From Glandiceps talaboti (taxonomy: Eukaryota > Hemichordata > Enteropneusta > Spengelidae), in NCBI RefSeq assembly GCF_964340395.1, contig NC_135568.1, positions 10,831,776 through 10,895,775 of the forward strand: a DNA stretch of 64,000 nucleotides. The letters run 5' to 3'. The notes under the pieces were generated by a model. The model worked only from the letters and a program-made list of their open reading frames with translations. It made no database searches and had not been told where the DNA came from. The position numbers and the translations under genes are program-made. This document shows, piece by piece, positions 1-30,444 of the stretch (the stretch's first letter is position 1; every line of letters begins with the position of its first letter).

Positions 1-399
1 TCGTAAATGTAGATGGTTTATTTTTTTTTCAAATGTGAATGAAGCTGCCTTAATTGTTATTTTTTCTTCTGAATTGCGTATATGTTTTCACACGATTTAC
101 AAAATAATATGCTACTGCTAGAGTAGAAAGATACTACTTGTCGACGCATACATTTCTACGAGTTTTCGAAGTATCTTTTATTTTTTCACACTAATAAACT
201 GGTATCTATCGCTTATTCATATTGACATTCGGATATAAATGTATTTTTTTGCATGAAAATGTGGAATGAGTGCTAAGAAACTAGATGTTGAATTGAATCA
301 ATTCTCTTTGCGACTTCTTGTCCTGCTCTAACGTTGAGGGCGTCACTAGGAATATCTATTGAGAGTCATGATTGAGAGTCACCGAGTTTGCCTCACATT

Positions 400-412
400 T
401 GACCTTTGACCT
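400..412 (-). promoter_or_regulatory. DR1-type nuclear receptor element
   Basis: Two perfect TGACCT half-sites are separated by one T. On the - strand this reads AGGTCA-A-AGGTCA, the consensus for RXR heterodimers and HNF4-type receptors. It lies about 1.3 kb upstream of the CDC27 ATG. The match is exact; function is inferred only from the motif. Confidence 0.4.
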
Positions 413-579
413 GGTTTCGGGTCCAATTAAAGTAGCCTCTCTCATGAGGATTATCCGATTATGAATGCAAATCCCTTGACAGCTACAATCAAGGCCGATC
501 ACCTTTCTGGAGAGTTGTTCATGTTGTTTACCAGAATGCAGACTTCAGTACGTGTAATCATGGATGCATATGGTGTAAC

Positions 580-595
580 CCAATGACGTCACGTG
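580..595 (+). promoter_or_regulatory. Overlapping CCAAT box, CRE and E-box
   Basis: CCAAT is followed immediately by the palindromic CRE TGACGTCA, which overlaps the E-box CACGTG (TGACGTCACGTG). This compact CREB/ATF plus bHLH-ZIP cluster is typical of animal promoters. Its distance from the CDC27 start (about 1.15 kb) leaves open whether it serves CDC27, a non-coding first exon, or a gene to the left. Confidence 0.4.
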
Positions 596-1093
596 CTTAC
601 CTAACTTCGGAAAGCCTTGGAAGTGGCAAGATTCCAGGCTCTATCTCATACTTGGCAAAGGTAAATGTAGATCTGTAGATAAAGGAGAATTAAAAAGGAA
701 ATGTCGCACTAAAGTTCATGTAGAATGTAACTCTGTCACTAGCACTACCTCTGACTTTATTATCATTCTACCAAATTTGCACTGGGGTTTTATTTTTTGC
801 TAACCATAATTCACATATATGTATGGAATTCCGGGAGCTACATCGACACAATTTTTTTTGACCAAAAATTACAATGTTATGAAAAAATGAGGACTATTTT
901 ATGAGATTCTACAAAGTGTTCAAAAAAACCCGCAAACTTACTTTGAGCTAAAAATATATGTATATAAAAATCTGCATGTTTGTCTGTAGTGAATAACTAG
1001 TGATATAAAACGTGTACGTCAATATCCATAGAACATCATGCAACACTCAAATTAACAGGTCCGACCACAGGGCACCCAGGAACCGTGTGACAA

Positions 1094-1191
1094 ACAAAAC
1101 AAAACAAAACAAAACAAAACAAAACAAAACAAAACAAAACAAAACAAAACAAAACAAAACAAAACAAAACAAAACAAAACAAAACAAAACA
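1094..1191. repeat. (AAAAC)n microsatellite followed by (AAAT)n
   Basis: About twenty uninterrupted AAAAC units, then several AAAT units to about 1212. All open frames through it are artefacts of the repeat. Confidence 0.95.
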
Positions 1192-1311
1192 AATAAATAA
1201 ATAAATAAATAAACTATCAAATAAATGACAAATGAACAAGCAAACGAACGGCAAGTATAGGGACAAATAAAATAATTAAATAAACCAGCAAATAAACAGA
1301 TACTCGTGGGG

Positions 1312-1385
1312 GTATACCTGATACGTTTTTTGTACCCATCACTATACAAAATAGTGATGGGTACAAAAAACGTATCTAGGTATAC
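1312..1385. repeat. 74-bp near-perfect palindrome
   Basis: The arms start GTATACCT and fold back almost without mismatch around a loop of about 5 nt near 1349. The inner 26 nt of each arm are exact complements and one A is extra in the right outer arm. It looks like a tiny foldback element. As RNA it would form one long hairpin. Confidence 0.85.
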
Positions 1386-1560
1386 GCTCCACCCACCCAA
1401 GTTTTCCGCTTATAAGCAGGTGGAAAAAATGAGCTGGGGATTTTCAGTGTTTGGAAAGTAGTCGGTGTTCAAAAGAAACTTTTCCAATATATTGCCGCGA
1501 GTCAAAACTGTTATTGGAGGAGACGACCGTGACAGAGGCAGACTCGACTGTGAGTGTGAC

Positions 1561-1746
1561 AGGGGAGACGATCGAGTAGGGCGCCGCCAAAGTTGGTTTA
1601 CATCCAACATTCAGCTGATCAGAACGAGGCTACAAAATGGCGGGCATCAATTTATGATTTCTCTTTGAATGAATACCGGTGAAAACACAGAGAAGTTTTG
1701 ACATTACAGGTACATAAGTGTCGTTTGGGAGTATTTTCAGGCGAGC
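1561..1746 (+). promoter_or_regulatory. Probable CDC27 proximal promoter and 5' leader
   Basis: The segment is GC-richer than its surroundings and contains GGGCGCCGCC. It also has AAAATGGCGG at 1634-1643, which resembles a YY1 site of the kind found near TATA-less start sites. That ATG opens a 6-codon upstream frame (1637-1657, MAGINL then stop). No TATA box is obvious. The start site cannot be placed from sequence alone. Confidence 0.4.
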
Positions 1747-20044
<18,298 letters not shown>

Positions 20045-20074
<30 letters not shown>

Positions 20075-20396
20075 TGTCACAGAGGTCTATGCAAATTTGT
20101 ATGACAGGCCAATGGAAGTGCTGAAAGTATGATGTCATAGAATCATGCAAATTTTAAATGACAAGCCTATGAAAGTGCAGAAGTCTATGATGTCATAGAA
20201 TTATGCAAATTTGTATGAAGGCCAGTGAAAGTGTGTAAGTCTATGATGTCATAGAATTATGCAAATTTGTAGGAAATGCCAGTGAAAGAGTGTATTAAAA
20301 TCTTTGAAGTCATAGAGCTTATGCAAATTTGTATGACAAGCCAATGAAAGTGCTTAAAGTCTATGATGTCATAGATTTATGCAAAATTGTATGACG
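20045..20396 (+). repeat. Six-unit 58-59 bp tandem repeat overlapping the CDC27 stop codon
   Basis: Units start near 20045, 20104, 20161, 20219, 20278 and 20337. Each runs GCCAATGAAAGTGCTGAAAG, TCTATGATGTCATAGA and TTATGCAAATTTGTATGA. The first unit supplies the last codons (QANESAESL) and TGA of CDC27; the rest form the proximal 3'UTR. Perfect ATGCAAAT octamers occur in five units and TGATGTCA in five. Confidence 0.93.
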
Positions 20397-20820
20397 ATGG
20401 AAATATGCTAATGTATTGATTACTTAGCCAATCAGTTTCATGATATGTAGAATGAAAGACGCAGGCCAGGAATCAGTATAGATAATTAATTTGAGGACCC
20501 GGGAAATGTATAAATATCACGTGATCAGTGAAGGTCTGGAAATGTGTGTAAATTGTAAATAAGATGTGGAGGTTGCGATCAATTAAAAATGTTTGCATTA
20601 TCGGTACACTTATAACCAGCTAAAAATCTGAAGCTACAAATTCACATTTTACTCCAGTACTTAATGTAGATACTTGCTAACTTTCAAAATAGGTAAATCC
20701 GTAAAATTGCGTTCTCTTTCAAGTACATTTTTGAACAAATACATGGACACACACAGACTGCTGATATTGTAGGTGAATTAATTACATTTCAGAATTCATT
20801 TCATTTGTAGTATGTGAATA

Positions 20821-21064
20821 GGGAACTTGCAAACCCGCCATGTTGAATGTTGCACCATGGGAAATGTGATAATAAATACTAATCAAATAGTATTCTAAAC
20901 AATAATGTTACATTGTTTTTAACCACAAATGATCAATTCGTAGTCACCCTGAGCATTGTGGGAGGTTTATTTTATCGGTAGCTCCAGATTAGGTATTACG
21001 ATAACCACAGAAAATCCCATAGTCCTTTGCGTCTGAGCATGCTCAGTCTGGATTGCAAGTTCCC
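20821..21064. mobile_element. 244-bp TA-flanked MITE downstream of CDC27
   Basis: Terminal inverted repeats GGGAACTTGCAA with TA at both flanks (20819-20820 and 21065-21066). The interior includes CCGCCATGTTGAATGTTG and an AATAAA at 20871. Confidence 0.85.
20871..20876 (+). terminator. First canonical AATAAA downstream of CDC27, inside a MITE
   Basis: The weaker variant ATTAAA occurs at 20294 and 20582, but the first exact AATAAA after the stop is here, within the transposon. Another candidate is CCAATAAAAGAG near 23970. Which is used cannot be read from sequence. Confidence 0.3.
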
Positions 21065-22214
21065 TATTGAGAAAGTGACTCTACGTTGTTATGTTTGTCA
21101 GTGATATACAGCCGTTCTACAACCCTTAACAATGAAGCAAAGCACTTTCTGTAGTTGTCAGACTCGGTTTATAGCATTCATATCAAGTGTAAAAGTATAC
21201 TCTTGCAATTACTTTAATTATTGGCTTAGTTTACGGCCTTTAATTCTAGTAAAGTCAATTTGTGAAGTGTTTTCTGCTAAATAACAGCAGAGTGATTACA
21301 GTGAATGACAGTTAATAACCATGGTTTATATTTTAGCTCTCAATGACATCTAGACAATGTTTTATGGCATCTATGTTTACACTCTAGCCATTGAATATTT
21401 ACTTGCTTTGCATTGCTTACATTATTTACAGATTGATTACATTGAGAGACACCACATACTGGGCAGATGGATAAAATTGAGAGACCTTAATTGTACAAGT
21501 GGAATGAATGCTATAAATGGTTGTGACAAATCGTGCAAACATTTTACTTGAGTGTTACAAGTTGTAGATAGCTGTTGAATAGAAATGCGTGTGATCAGGA
21601 CACTGTGTACAAGTAAAACTAATTTTGATGGTGCTGGAAATCTTCCACGTATTACACTTGTAAACTTTCCTTGTGCATACACGTGTCTGCATCTCATAAC
21701 AATACATTTCATAATATAAAGAAAAGTTCTTCAAGGCATATGTTTAACAGTATACACTCTAATATCATGTGCTCAATGTCACATACAGGGAAGAAAGACC
21801 TAGTCTGCATATAAATAGGTGTCGGTTTAAAATGACACTCATGCTCGATGACTTTGACCGTGACCATAGAGCGCCTATGTAACTGACATTTTAGAGAGCA
21901 TTACAGATTTTTTATCTGCTAAATGTTGGACTACAGTATTATGAATATTCAGGAAAGCAATCTGTCACTGTATTTTTGAAATCAGTTGCATTTTGGGGAC
22001 TCTATTCATGAAAATGTTGGTTTGATACACGTTGGAAATGTCAAGACACTGACCCTGGATTGGAAATTAGCTGTTTAAGTTACAGTGTGCTATGACCATG
22101 TGTATCTGTGAATGAATATATGTAAGTCAATAAGATATGATATTCGTGCCATGCTATCAGCCTGTGGTTTAGAAGCCTGATACAACATGACATAGCAGAC
22201 AGGTTAATATTGTA

Positions 22215-22350
22215 TAAAAGGCCTACTTTACATCAGAATTAAAATCAAGGTGTGAAAAACAGTTATTTGGTAATACTAAGAAGGATACCATGTAATCCTA
22301 ACTAAGATCACACTAATGCTCTGACCCCAGGATTGAAGCATGGCCCTTTA
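22215..22350 (-). mobile_element. S2 SINE-like repeat copy, reverse orientation
   Basis: The - strand reads GGCCATGCTTCAATCCTGGG, GCATTAGTGTGATCTTAG, AGGATTACATGG and AACTGTTTTTCACACC, in the family order. Confidence 0.6.
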
Positions 22351-24107
22351 AAAGGGGAGACTTCCCAGCACCTTTGAAGTAACCACCACTGATAAAACAA
22401 TGTTCAGATCAAACAATTTCTGTTCAACGACTGAGGGTCTCTCAGCTTCACAAAGAATAATACTTCATATGATTTGATACTGAAATATACAATACTTGTA
22501 GAGAGTGTTTTTATACGTTACCATAACTACAACTTCTTATAACCTCTATTTATAGACTATCACAGACTATCTGCATATACGTTTTATATACAGTGACTTA
22601 TTTTCCAACTTTTTATCATATTAGGGTTGTTAACACATTGTTCTAACATCACTGTTTTTCATTACTACTTCGAGTGGGATCTCTGTCCCAGTTTGTATAT
22701 TAGAATTACTCGGTCTATGCTTTAAGTAGTAGACTCCTGTAAGTTATGCGTTGATAAGTTATGATTTCATCCAAACGATGGCTTACACTAACTCCTATAT
22801 ATGGTTAAGTAAATTGTCAGTAATCAAAATATCAGTTCTTGCTTTGTTCTTCCAAATTCTAACACTCTAGAAGTCATGATCCTTGACCCAATAACCTATA
22901 TAATTACAAAAGCTTGAAGGTGGGGTGGCTGTAGACTTTCTATGCCAAACTCAGACATTTTTTCTTAGACCCATTGTCGAGATGGGGGTGATGGACATAT
23001 TAGTTGGATGATATATCATCAACAGCTGAGTGAAACAAGGATTAACATGGTGTTGGCAAGCTAGTCATATTGAATGAAAACGAAAGATATTTTCATGATG
23101 GGATAGAGGGCGCTCAACCCAGGGAAACCTATTAGTCAGGAGATAAGGAATATTTATTGGTAAACATGGTGCATTGTGGGAAACTCAGCTTTTGTAGTTT
23201 AAGTGACAGTCTGTAACTGAAACCCCATTTTGAACAAAATGCAGTTACATACTTCATATTACCACTGAGTTGAGTGTGAAAGACATGTTTTATATGAACA
23301 AAATGCCTACATTACCGAACACTACACAGGCCGGATAATCAAATGTTTGCATCATGAAAACTGTACATAATGGCATTCATGTCGTACTTGCATGCATAAA
23401 ATATAGTAGTCATTAATTTTATAATGGTGTGAGTTCTCTCAAGTATGTTTTGCACAGGGTTGGGGAGAGGGGAGGGGAGGGGGGTGAGTCATATTTGTAA
23501 ATCAGGACATCCCAACTATTGTCAGAGAAGCAGTGATTTGTATCAAAAACATTTGCCAGAGTTGACGGACTATTTTTTAGTTTATTTAATGAAAATAAGT
23601 GCATGTCTGTATATTGCAGTGCGTAAAGTGAACGTGATGAAATAATTTGCAACCATTGTACGTTTAATAATTGGGTATACAAACAACAAGCTTGAAATAA
23701 ATAACAAATTATTATGTATGTAATCGTCTTTGTTTATCTTACATCTGTTACACCTTGAAGTGTGAATGTATGACTGGGTATTACTTTACTGTAAATGTAT
23801 ATTGGTTGATGGTGATCTCAAAGCTTCGTTATATGTGTTATACATGTAACCCTTACAGTTTCATATTCCTGTATGTACGTATTATAATTGTATATCTAAT
23901 GAGCAAACTAGGGTTTCGTACAGTACTTTACCCACAATTCTCGGTTTTGCAACAAGACCTGTTTGCATCCAATAAAAGAGTTATGTGGCAAAGGTGTTAA
24001 TTTATAGAACCATGACATCATACGTTATATGTTTATTTATGGCCATCTAATGTGTAGGTGAGCTAATAAACATAAATTTTGAACAAAGTCTGGTATCTAA
24101 TCAAGTA

Positions 24108-24565
24108 CAAACAACTAACTTGACACTTACCAAGAGCACAGAAAACTACTAACTACTAGACACTTACCAAGAGCACAGAAAACTACTAACTAGACACTTA
24201 CCAAGAGCACAGAAACCAAGACACAGAAAACACCACTAGACACCAAGCACAGAGAAACACTACTAGACACTGAGCACACAAAATCAACTACTAGACACTT
24301 ACCAAGAGCACACAAAAACAACACGACTAGATGCCTAGAACACAGAAAACATCACAACAACCTTGCCAAAACCACTAGACACCAGAGCACAGAAAACATC
24401 ACTAGACACTTACCAAGAGCACACACAAAAAGAACACTACCAGACACTTACCAAGAGCACACAAAAACAACACTACCAGACACTTACCAAGAGCAAACAA
24501 AACACTACCAGACACTTACCAAAAGCACACAAAAACAACACTACCTGACACTTCATACTGAGAAC
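24108..24565. repeat. Irregular tandem array of 33-40 bp units with ACACTTACCAAGAGCACA
   Basis: About a dozen units of the form ACTACCAGACACTTACCAAG then AGCACACAAAAACAAC. Eight carry CACTTACCAA(G/A)AGC, which on the - strand is a strong 5' splice-site match (GGTAAGTG). Spacer lengths vary. Confidence 0.9.
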
Positions 24566-25027
24566 ACAGAAAAACAATCAGATTTTATTCATTCATCCAT
24601 GGCAAACGTTACAACTATTAAACACTTCTACTAAAACCCTGTAACTAAAAGAGACTCGTAAAATTGATGTTTTAAAGCATTTTGCATCTAACTACATGTA
24701 TAGCACAATGTCATCCAAATACTCCAACTTCAAAATCAGCATTTTAAAATTCTCTGCCAAAAGATTAACGTTATCATACATTAAAAATACAGTGATTTAA
24801 ATCTTTTTGAACCAATATATTATTAAATTAAATCTACTTGTAACACTTAAACTGACCAAGTGCAGCATTTTCTTTCACCAAAAAATCAACTAATCTGTGT
24901 GATACATAACATTGGCTGACAATTATTTATGAGAAGACTAACGAGCACATTAAAATGGCACAAGCTGAACTTAAACGCATTTTACTTGGGTGGAAATAAT
25001 TATGAATAAAATCCTGATTAAATTATT

Positions 25028-25363
25028 ACTCTGGTAATTGAGCCTTCAATTTACTAAGATAGACACAAAGTAAAACTATTGTCACAACATGTTGATACAA
25101 CAGTGATAAACTATTGAATGGATGTTGGTTTAAATATAGTCTCAGTAGGGAGGCATTGCAGAGTTTCATTGACAGTGTTCCATGAGCATGCAGTGTACTG
25201 TTGTGGGACTTACAATGTTTACACTATGTTGATCACAGGGTGATTAGAATCTCACATCCACTTGTGTAATCTACCACATTGAAGAGCAATAGATTTAGTT
25301 TGCATCTATCTTTTAATATATAGTAAACGTCTATCTTAGTAAACCGAAGGCTAGATTACCAGT
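25028..25363 (+). mobile_element. MITE family A, copy 3
   Basis: Left end ACTCTGGTAATTGAGCCTTC, right-end complement ACTGGTAATCTAGCCTTCGG. The body matches the copy at 9051 closely (GTTGATACA, CAGTGATAA, TATTGAATGGATGTTGGTTT). Confidence 0.85.
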
Positions 25364-26599
25364 GTCGTATTACACATGGACATGGTTTGACTTCTGTTAG
25401 TGATGGTTAAGCAACCGTACAGTAATTAGGATACTAAAGTCATATATACATATGAAGTGAAAGAATACCAACAAAAACCATATCATATAAAATCTGTTTT
25501 GCCAGTAAGTTTTTCCACACAGTACATGTATATAGCAAGAGGGTGAAATTTTACAGGTCAGCTAGCTTTTAAATTGGGTCATAATTTGAGTGTCATGTTG
25601 TTTTCATGTAGTCATGGCAACAGAAAATATGTCTTGGATGAGTTGGATTTCAGCACCAAGTTTTATGGTAGGTATAGTGACATCACCAATATTAGACATG
25701 TATGGATAAAATATATGTAATAATTGAAGTGTTGCTCTGATCATTCAAATGTGTTCTAACTTTGAGTGCAGCCCACACATAACTTTGAGTGCAGCACACA
25801 CATAATTTTTTTGGTTTTGTTTATGTACCATATAATGTGCACAGCTCCAAACACAAAGTTACTTATTGGTAGGCCACAGAGTTCACATCATGTGGCTCCA
25901 CCCTCACCGGCCTGCTCTATGAACGAGGTTGACCGATGTGTGAGGGCGCCCTAACTTTACAGACTACTCTCAGAGTTGCCTGTCTTGCTTCAGAATGTTG
26001 TTTGATTGTTAAGACAGATGGGCAAGTCTCTGGGCTAACCTACCAGCTGTACATACTTCAAAATGTACACACTGTCAAAAATAAATCATAAAAGGTATTA
26101 ACCAAATTCTGCCCAAAAACGCTTCAGTTACAGCTATTGCACCTGTAATAAGCTAACTTTGGCAGGCAGACGACTGACATTAGAAAATTGATATTTTCAA
26201 TCAACAGATGAAAGATAAAAGTTAATTTCCTTCAAAAATTTCATTATGAAAGTACACTGCAAGTGCTTCACATAAGGTAACCATGGTAACAGGGGGAAAT
26301 CTCATGAATTTTACAGTCTGTAATTATATGTTGCACTGGAAATCAATTTGGTGAAATTAGATACATTTCACTAAAATAAAAAACAAAAAATACCTGACTT
26401 CAATGAAGAAAATAAAATTTTAATAATCAGTGACTATCAACTCTGAGCTGGAATGTTAAAGAAAGAATAATTTTGAGGAAGCAAAGAAATGAAACTTATA
26501 CAGTGATATTTCATAGTATTAAACCTCTAATACATACGAAACTCACTTGGCAGAAATATAGATTGAAATATTGGTATGATCTTTTATTTTTTTATTATT

Positions 26600-27150
26600 T
26601 TTAACCAAATTTAGACATCAATTCACAGATAAGTATTGTGTCTATGATTCTAGTCTAAAATAAATTTGATATGTGTCAAAAAGTTACATAAAGACAAGAA
26701 TTTTTGTCAAATAATTTTAGCGGGAAAGTAACACAATTTTACCATCAAATCGCAAATAAGTATTATGTCTATTATTTCAGTCTAAAAGAAAGTTGATATG
26801 TATCAAAAAGTTACGACTGAACAGAAATATTTTGTGACGATTTTGGCAGCAATAACTAATTTTGTGCAATGAAGGCCAACATTTTCATTTCAATCATTAC
26901 ACAAGTATTAGTTCAATCATTTCAATCTAAAATAAACTTCATATTTGTTAAAAAGTTACAGACAAACAAGATTTTCATCAAAACATTTTTGGCGATACAT
27001 GTCGGCCAAATTTTTCACTTTGATTGGTTTTTTTTTAAAGATTTCTTCTATGAGTTCAGTCTAAAATAAACTTGATATGTGCAATAAAGTTAAAAGTAAA
27101 CAAGAATTTTAATCAACTGCTTGTGGCGGGAAAATTAATGGTACTGAAAA
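26600..27150 (+). repeat. Four-unit degenerate tandem repeat, about 140 bp
   Basis: Each unit contains TCAGTCTAAAATAAACTTGA-like and TATGTGTCAAAAAGTTAC-like segments, then an AGACAAGAATTTT segment and a GGCGGGAAA-like stretch. Confidence 0.75.
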
Positions 27151-28044
27151 GTGAAAAAAAATTGGCTTTGCAACTGAAAATGGCTGCCAATGTGAGAACT
27201 ATTGGAATAAATCTAAACATCTATATATATTCATGCTCTACACTAATCAGAGATAACTAAAAAAACCTGAAAAATTCAAAATACATTTTTTTACAATCAC
27301 TTTCCAAAAACTATTCTATTCTTCAATTGTTCACTTTTTTTTGGTAAATCATGATTTACGTACTTTTATCATTTTTTAGATCAACTGACAAGGAATTCTT
27401 TCTATGATAGCTAAACCAAAATGGTGGATAAACACATGTTTTTGTTGACTTTGATTTTTGGTTAAAAACTCATGATCCAATGACTTTCTAAAATCTACGT
27501 AACAAGTCAAGTTTGAAAAATGTTTACTCCCATTTTAATACAACACGCAAAAATATATAAACAGAAAGCATTTGCACTTACAATTTTATAATATATCATT
27601 CATCTAAATATAAAGATCCAGTTTAAAAAGATTTTTTTCCTAAAATTACATGAAACATATAAACTTTCACTGAATTGGCACAAATAAGCGTTTCAAGAAA
27701 TGGTAATTTTGTAAACATGATGACAAAATATATGTCATTCATACTTACAAATATTAGTACCAAAACTTTGTAAAGTTGAGTTATGTAATTGTCAAGAAAA
27801 ATTGCACTTATGAGCAAAGTTAAAGGCAAAATATTTATTTTTTCTAGTAGACTAATCATGTACTTTCATTAATAATGAGCAAGTCATCAACTTGGAAACC
27901 CCCACCCCCACCGGAAACCCTCACTGCCACCTTTCTTTGGACAGTGAATGACACCACTGTCATACCATTTCTACTATACATACAGAAAAACATTACAGTA
28001 GCATTATTTTTTGCTACCTTGATAGCCATAGTTGTAAATATGAG

Positions 28045-28267
28045 AATGACTTACATAGGTTACAACACACAAACAGTTCAAAATTTTTTTAGCATTGAAC
28101 TTTCAGTCTATCTTGAATGACAATCCTCATCAGAATGACAAATTTCATAGTTACGGCTGACCACTAGGTGGCAGTATGATCTGTCTTGGTCGGCAATCCT
28201 AATAAAATGAAAAATTTCATAGTTACAGCTGACCACTGCTTGTGTGTTGCAACCTATGTAAGTCATT
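28045..28267. mobile_element. 223-bp MITE carrying a CTCF-type site
   Basis: Ends AATGACTTACATAGGTTACA and complement AATGACTTACATAGGTTGCA, extending to ACACACAARCAG. The interior is a tandem pair of CAATCCT..ATTTCATAGTTAC(G/A)GCTGACCACT segments, only the first of which completes the CTCF consensus. Confidence 0.8.
28161..28175 (+). promoter_or_regulatory. CTCF-consensus site
   Basis: CCACTAGGTGGCAGT matches the 15-nt CTCF core CCASYAGRKGGCRSY at every position. It lies in the CDC27-SHFL interval inside a MITE. CTCF is conserved in bilaterians; binding here is inferred. Confidence 0.5.
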
Positions 28268-29962
28268 TGCTATACCAAGCTGATGACTATTTTACTTTAG
28301 GTCAAAAATGAGAATATTTACTCCCTTACTAAAATCTTAGATTTTCCATGCAATGATATTACATCCATCAATACAGTTCTGTTGCAACCGATACCGATAA
28401 TATAATAAACCCACTAACAATACTAATGCTAGGTAATCAGTTGCTAATGTATCAATCAATCAACATCTCTGTAATTTAGAGTTGGTATGTTATCAGAAAA
28501 AAAAGTATGCTGTCGATAAAACTACCTACATTAGTGGTTTCCAATCGTCATGACGTTATCAGTTGATTGGTAAGTTATCAGCTGACTTGATACAATATCT
28601 GTAAACTTTTACAGATCGGTAGAGACAATGATTTATTATTACATAATCACATTATCAGTTGTGAAAGAGTCCCCTTTCTCTTCCCTTCCCATACAAGAAA
28701 GGACTACTGCATGGACCCTGTGTATGTTTCAATTATTCAATTCTCATCTCAACTAATTTGGTGTTTCAAACTTTTAATATCCATGGAAACAATTTCCATG
28801 GAAACAAATTCTTTAATTATTTTTTTTTCAAATTTATTGTCATAGTATTTTACAACATATCTTGCAAGGAAAATCTTTAAGATCTGTTTCCATGGTAATT
28901 TACGTTAACCCATACAACAAATTTCAACTGTCCGGAATACAGCATTGAAATCACCATGGCAACAGCCTCATCAGTAAATAGTATTAAAATAATGAATCCC
29001 GATAAAATCACCATAGTGATAACTACAGTTATTGTACTTTTTTAAACAGTCCAAATTTAGTTTTTTATCTGAATGAAGTCAAAGCCAACCCCATAATAAT
29101 GTTATAAGTTAAAGCCAAAGGTTTGAAGCCCACAGTATTGGGTTATACTATTCTTATCCCATACACATTCCAATCTCTATTGTTTTGTATATGTAGCACG
29201 CCCCTATATGGCCATCTTAAAACTGCCATCATTTTGCAACTTATCGACTAATCAGAAAGCTTCTTTTATTACATTTGGAAGCTGTATCTTTGAGTACACA
29301 ACCTAAACAACAAATCATCCTATTGGACACAATGTTATCAACTGCTACCAATCACAGTAGTCATGTAAGGGCAAGCTCCATAGCACAATAACCCAAGTGA
29401 AATCATTTGTGGGTTATGCGATAGAAAACCTGTTGAATTACACAAGCGAAGAGTAGATATTTGACAAAAATAAAAAAAAATTCCCTAATTTTTGTCTACA
29501 CCGTCAACAATTACATGATTACATCAAATTCTGTCCTACCGTTAATTAAACTTGGAAGGCAAAATAAATTTTTGTTTTGAGCTGAAAGAAATATTTTTAT
29601 TTTTTTCCCCAAAATTGGAAAACTATAACATTGAACTTAATATATACATTTTTCACTTTATATGTTTCCAAGTTTTCTTTGGCTTGAAAATTCCAAAAAG
29701 TGGAGTTTAGCCGAGTTAACATTGTGCAAGGAGTTGTCATTGAATTTGAACCATGCTAATATAAATGCTATCTATATATCTAAGGGTAAAGTTCAATAAC
29801 AGATCCTAGTGGATACGTTTAGGTAGAGTGAAGTCAACGAACTCTACCTGACACAGAAGTCAACCTTTGGTTGGTTTGATTATTGACAGTGTCAAAACCG
29901 TCACTTGGGGGCCCACAAAAGTTTGATAAATAATGCAACAATGTTACAAATATGAATTATTA

Positions 29963-30444
29963 GGCTCCGTTTACCTGATGCCGTTTCAAATGAAAATACA
30001 ACTATTTTGTTGCATTGGAGCGTACTGAATACATGGAGACGAAAAAATGGAGATGAAAATGCAACAATTTGAAAATGCTGCAAAAGTGGATCATTTTTAA
30101 AATGATCCATTTTCATTCAAAAACAGAGTCTGTGTAAACATGGAAATGTAAAGATATGAAACGGTGTCATGCAAACGACTGAAAATGCAACAATTTGAAA
30201 ATGCACAAATTTGACATCAGAAATGATCCCATCGATGACATACTTGGGCACATGCTAAAATCGTTTTCTTATGTTTGCGCATATGAAACATCGCCGTTTT
30301 CAAATTCCTCCATCTTTGGTGTTTTCGTGTAAACAAGAACATTTGTTACCCGAACATGTAAACATATGAAAATGAATTAAAATGAAAACAATTCTATTGA
30401 TTTTTAGCATTTTGGTTCGAAAACGTCGTCGTGTAAACACAGCC
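29963..30444. mobile_element. 482-bp Harbinger-like MITE with TTA target duplication
   Basis: Left end GGCTCCGTTTACCTGATGCC and right-end complement GGCTGTGTTTACACGACGAC, flanked by TTA on both sides (29960-29962 and 30445-30447). A 3-bp TTA/TWA duplication and G/T-rich ends containing GTTTACAC are typical of PIF/Harbinger MITEs. The interior holds the hairpin GGATCATTTT/AAAATGATCC. Confidence 0.8.

Larger units (their letters stand above)
1..1746. other. Region upstream of CDC27, no gene recognised
   Basis: No coding segment is convincing here. The only notable open frames come from the AAAAC microsatellite. The stretch holds a DR1 nuclear-receptor-type site, a CCAAT/CRE/E-box cluster, a simple repeat, a near-perfect palindrome and a short GC-richer segment just before the CDC27 start. 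It could contain the CDC27 promoter, or the promoter of a divergent gene off the left edge. Confidence 0.6.

Noticed and set aside
23419-24000. Frames of 66-87 codons between CDC27 and the 24.1-kb array
   Set aside because: No recognisable features and overlapping frames on both strands.
25614-25667. 18-codon ATG frame ending at GTAGGT (MATENMSWMSWISAPSFM)
   Set aside because: Repetitive M/S/W composition and no partner exon; expected by chance at this rate.
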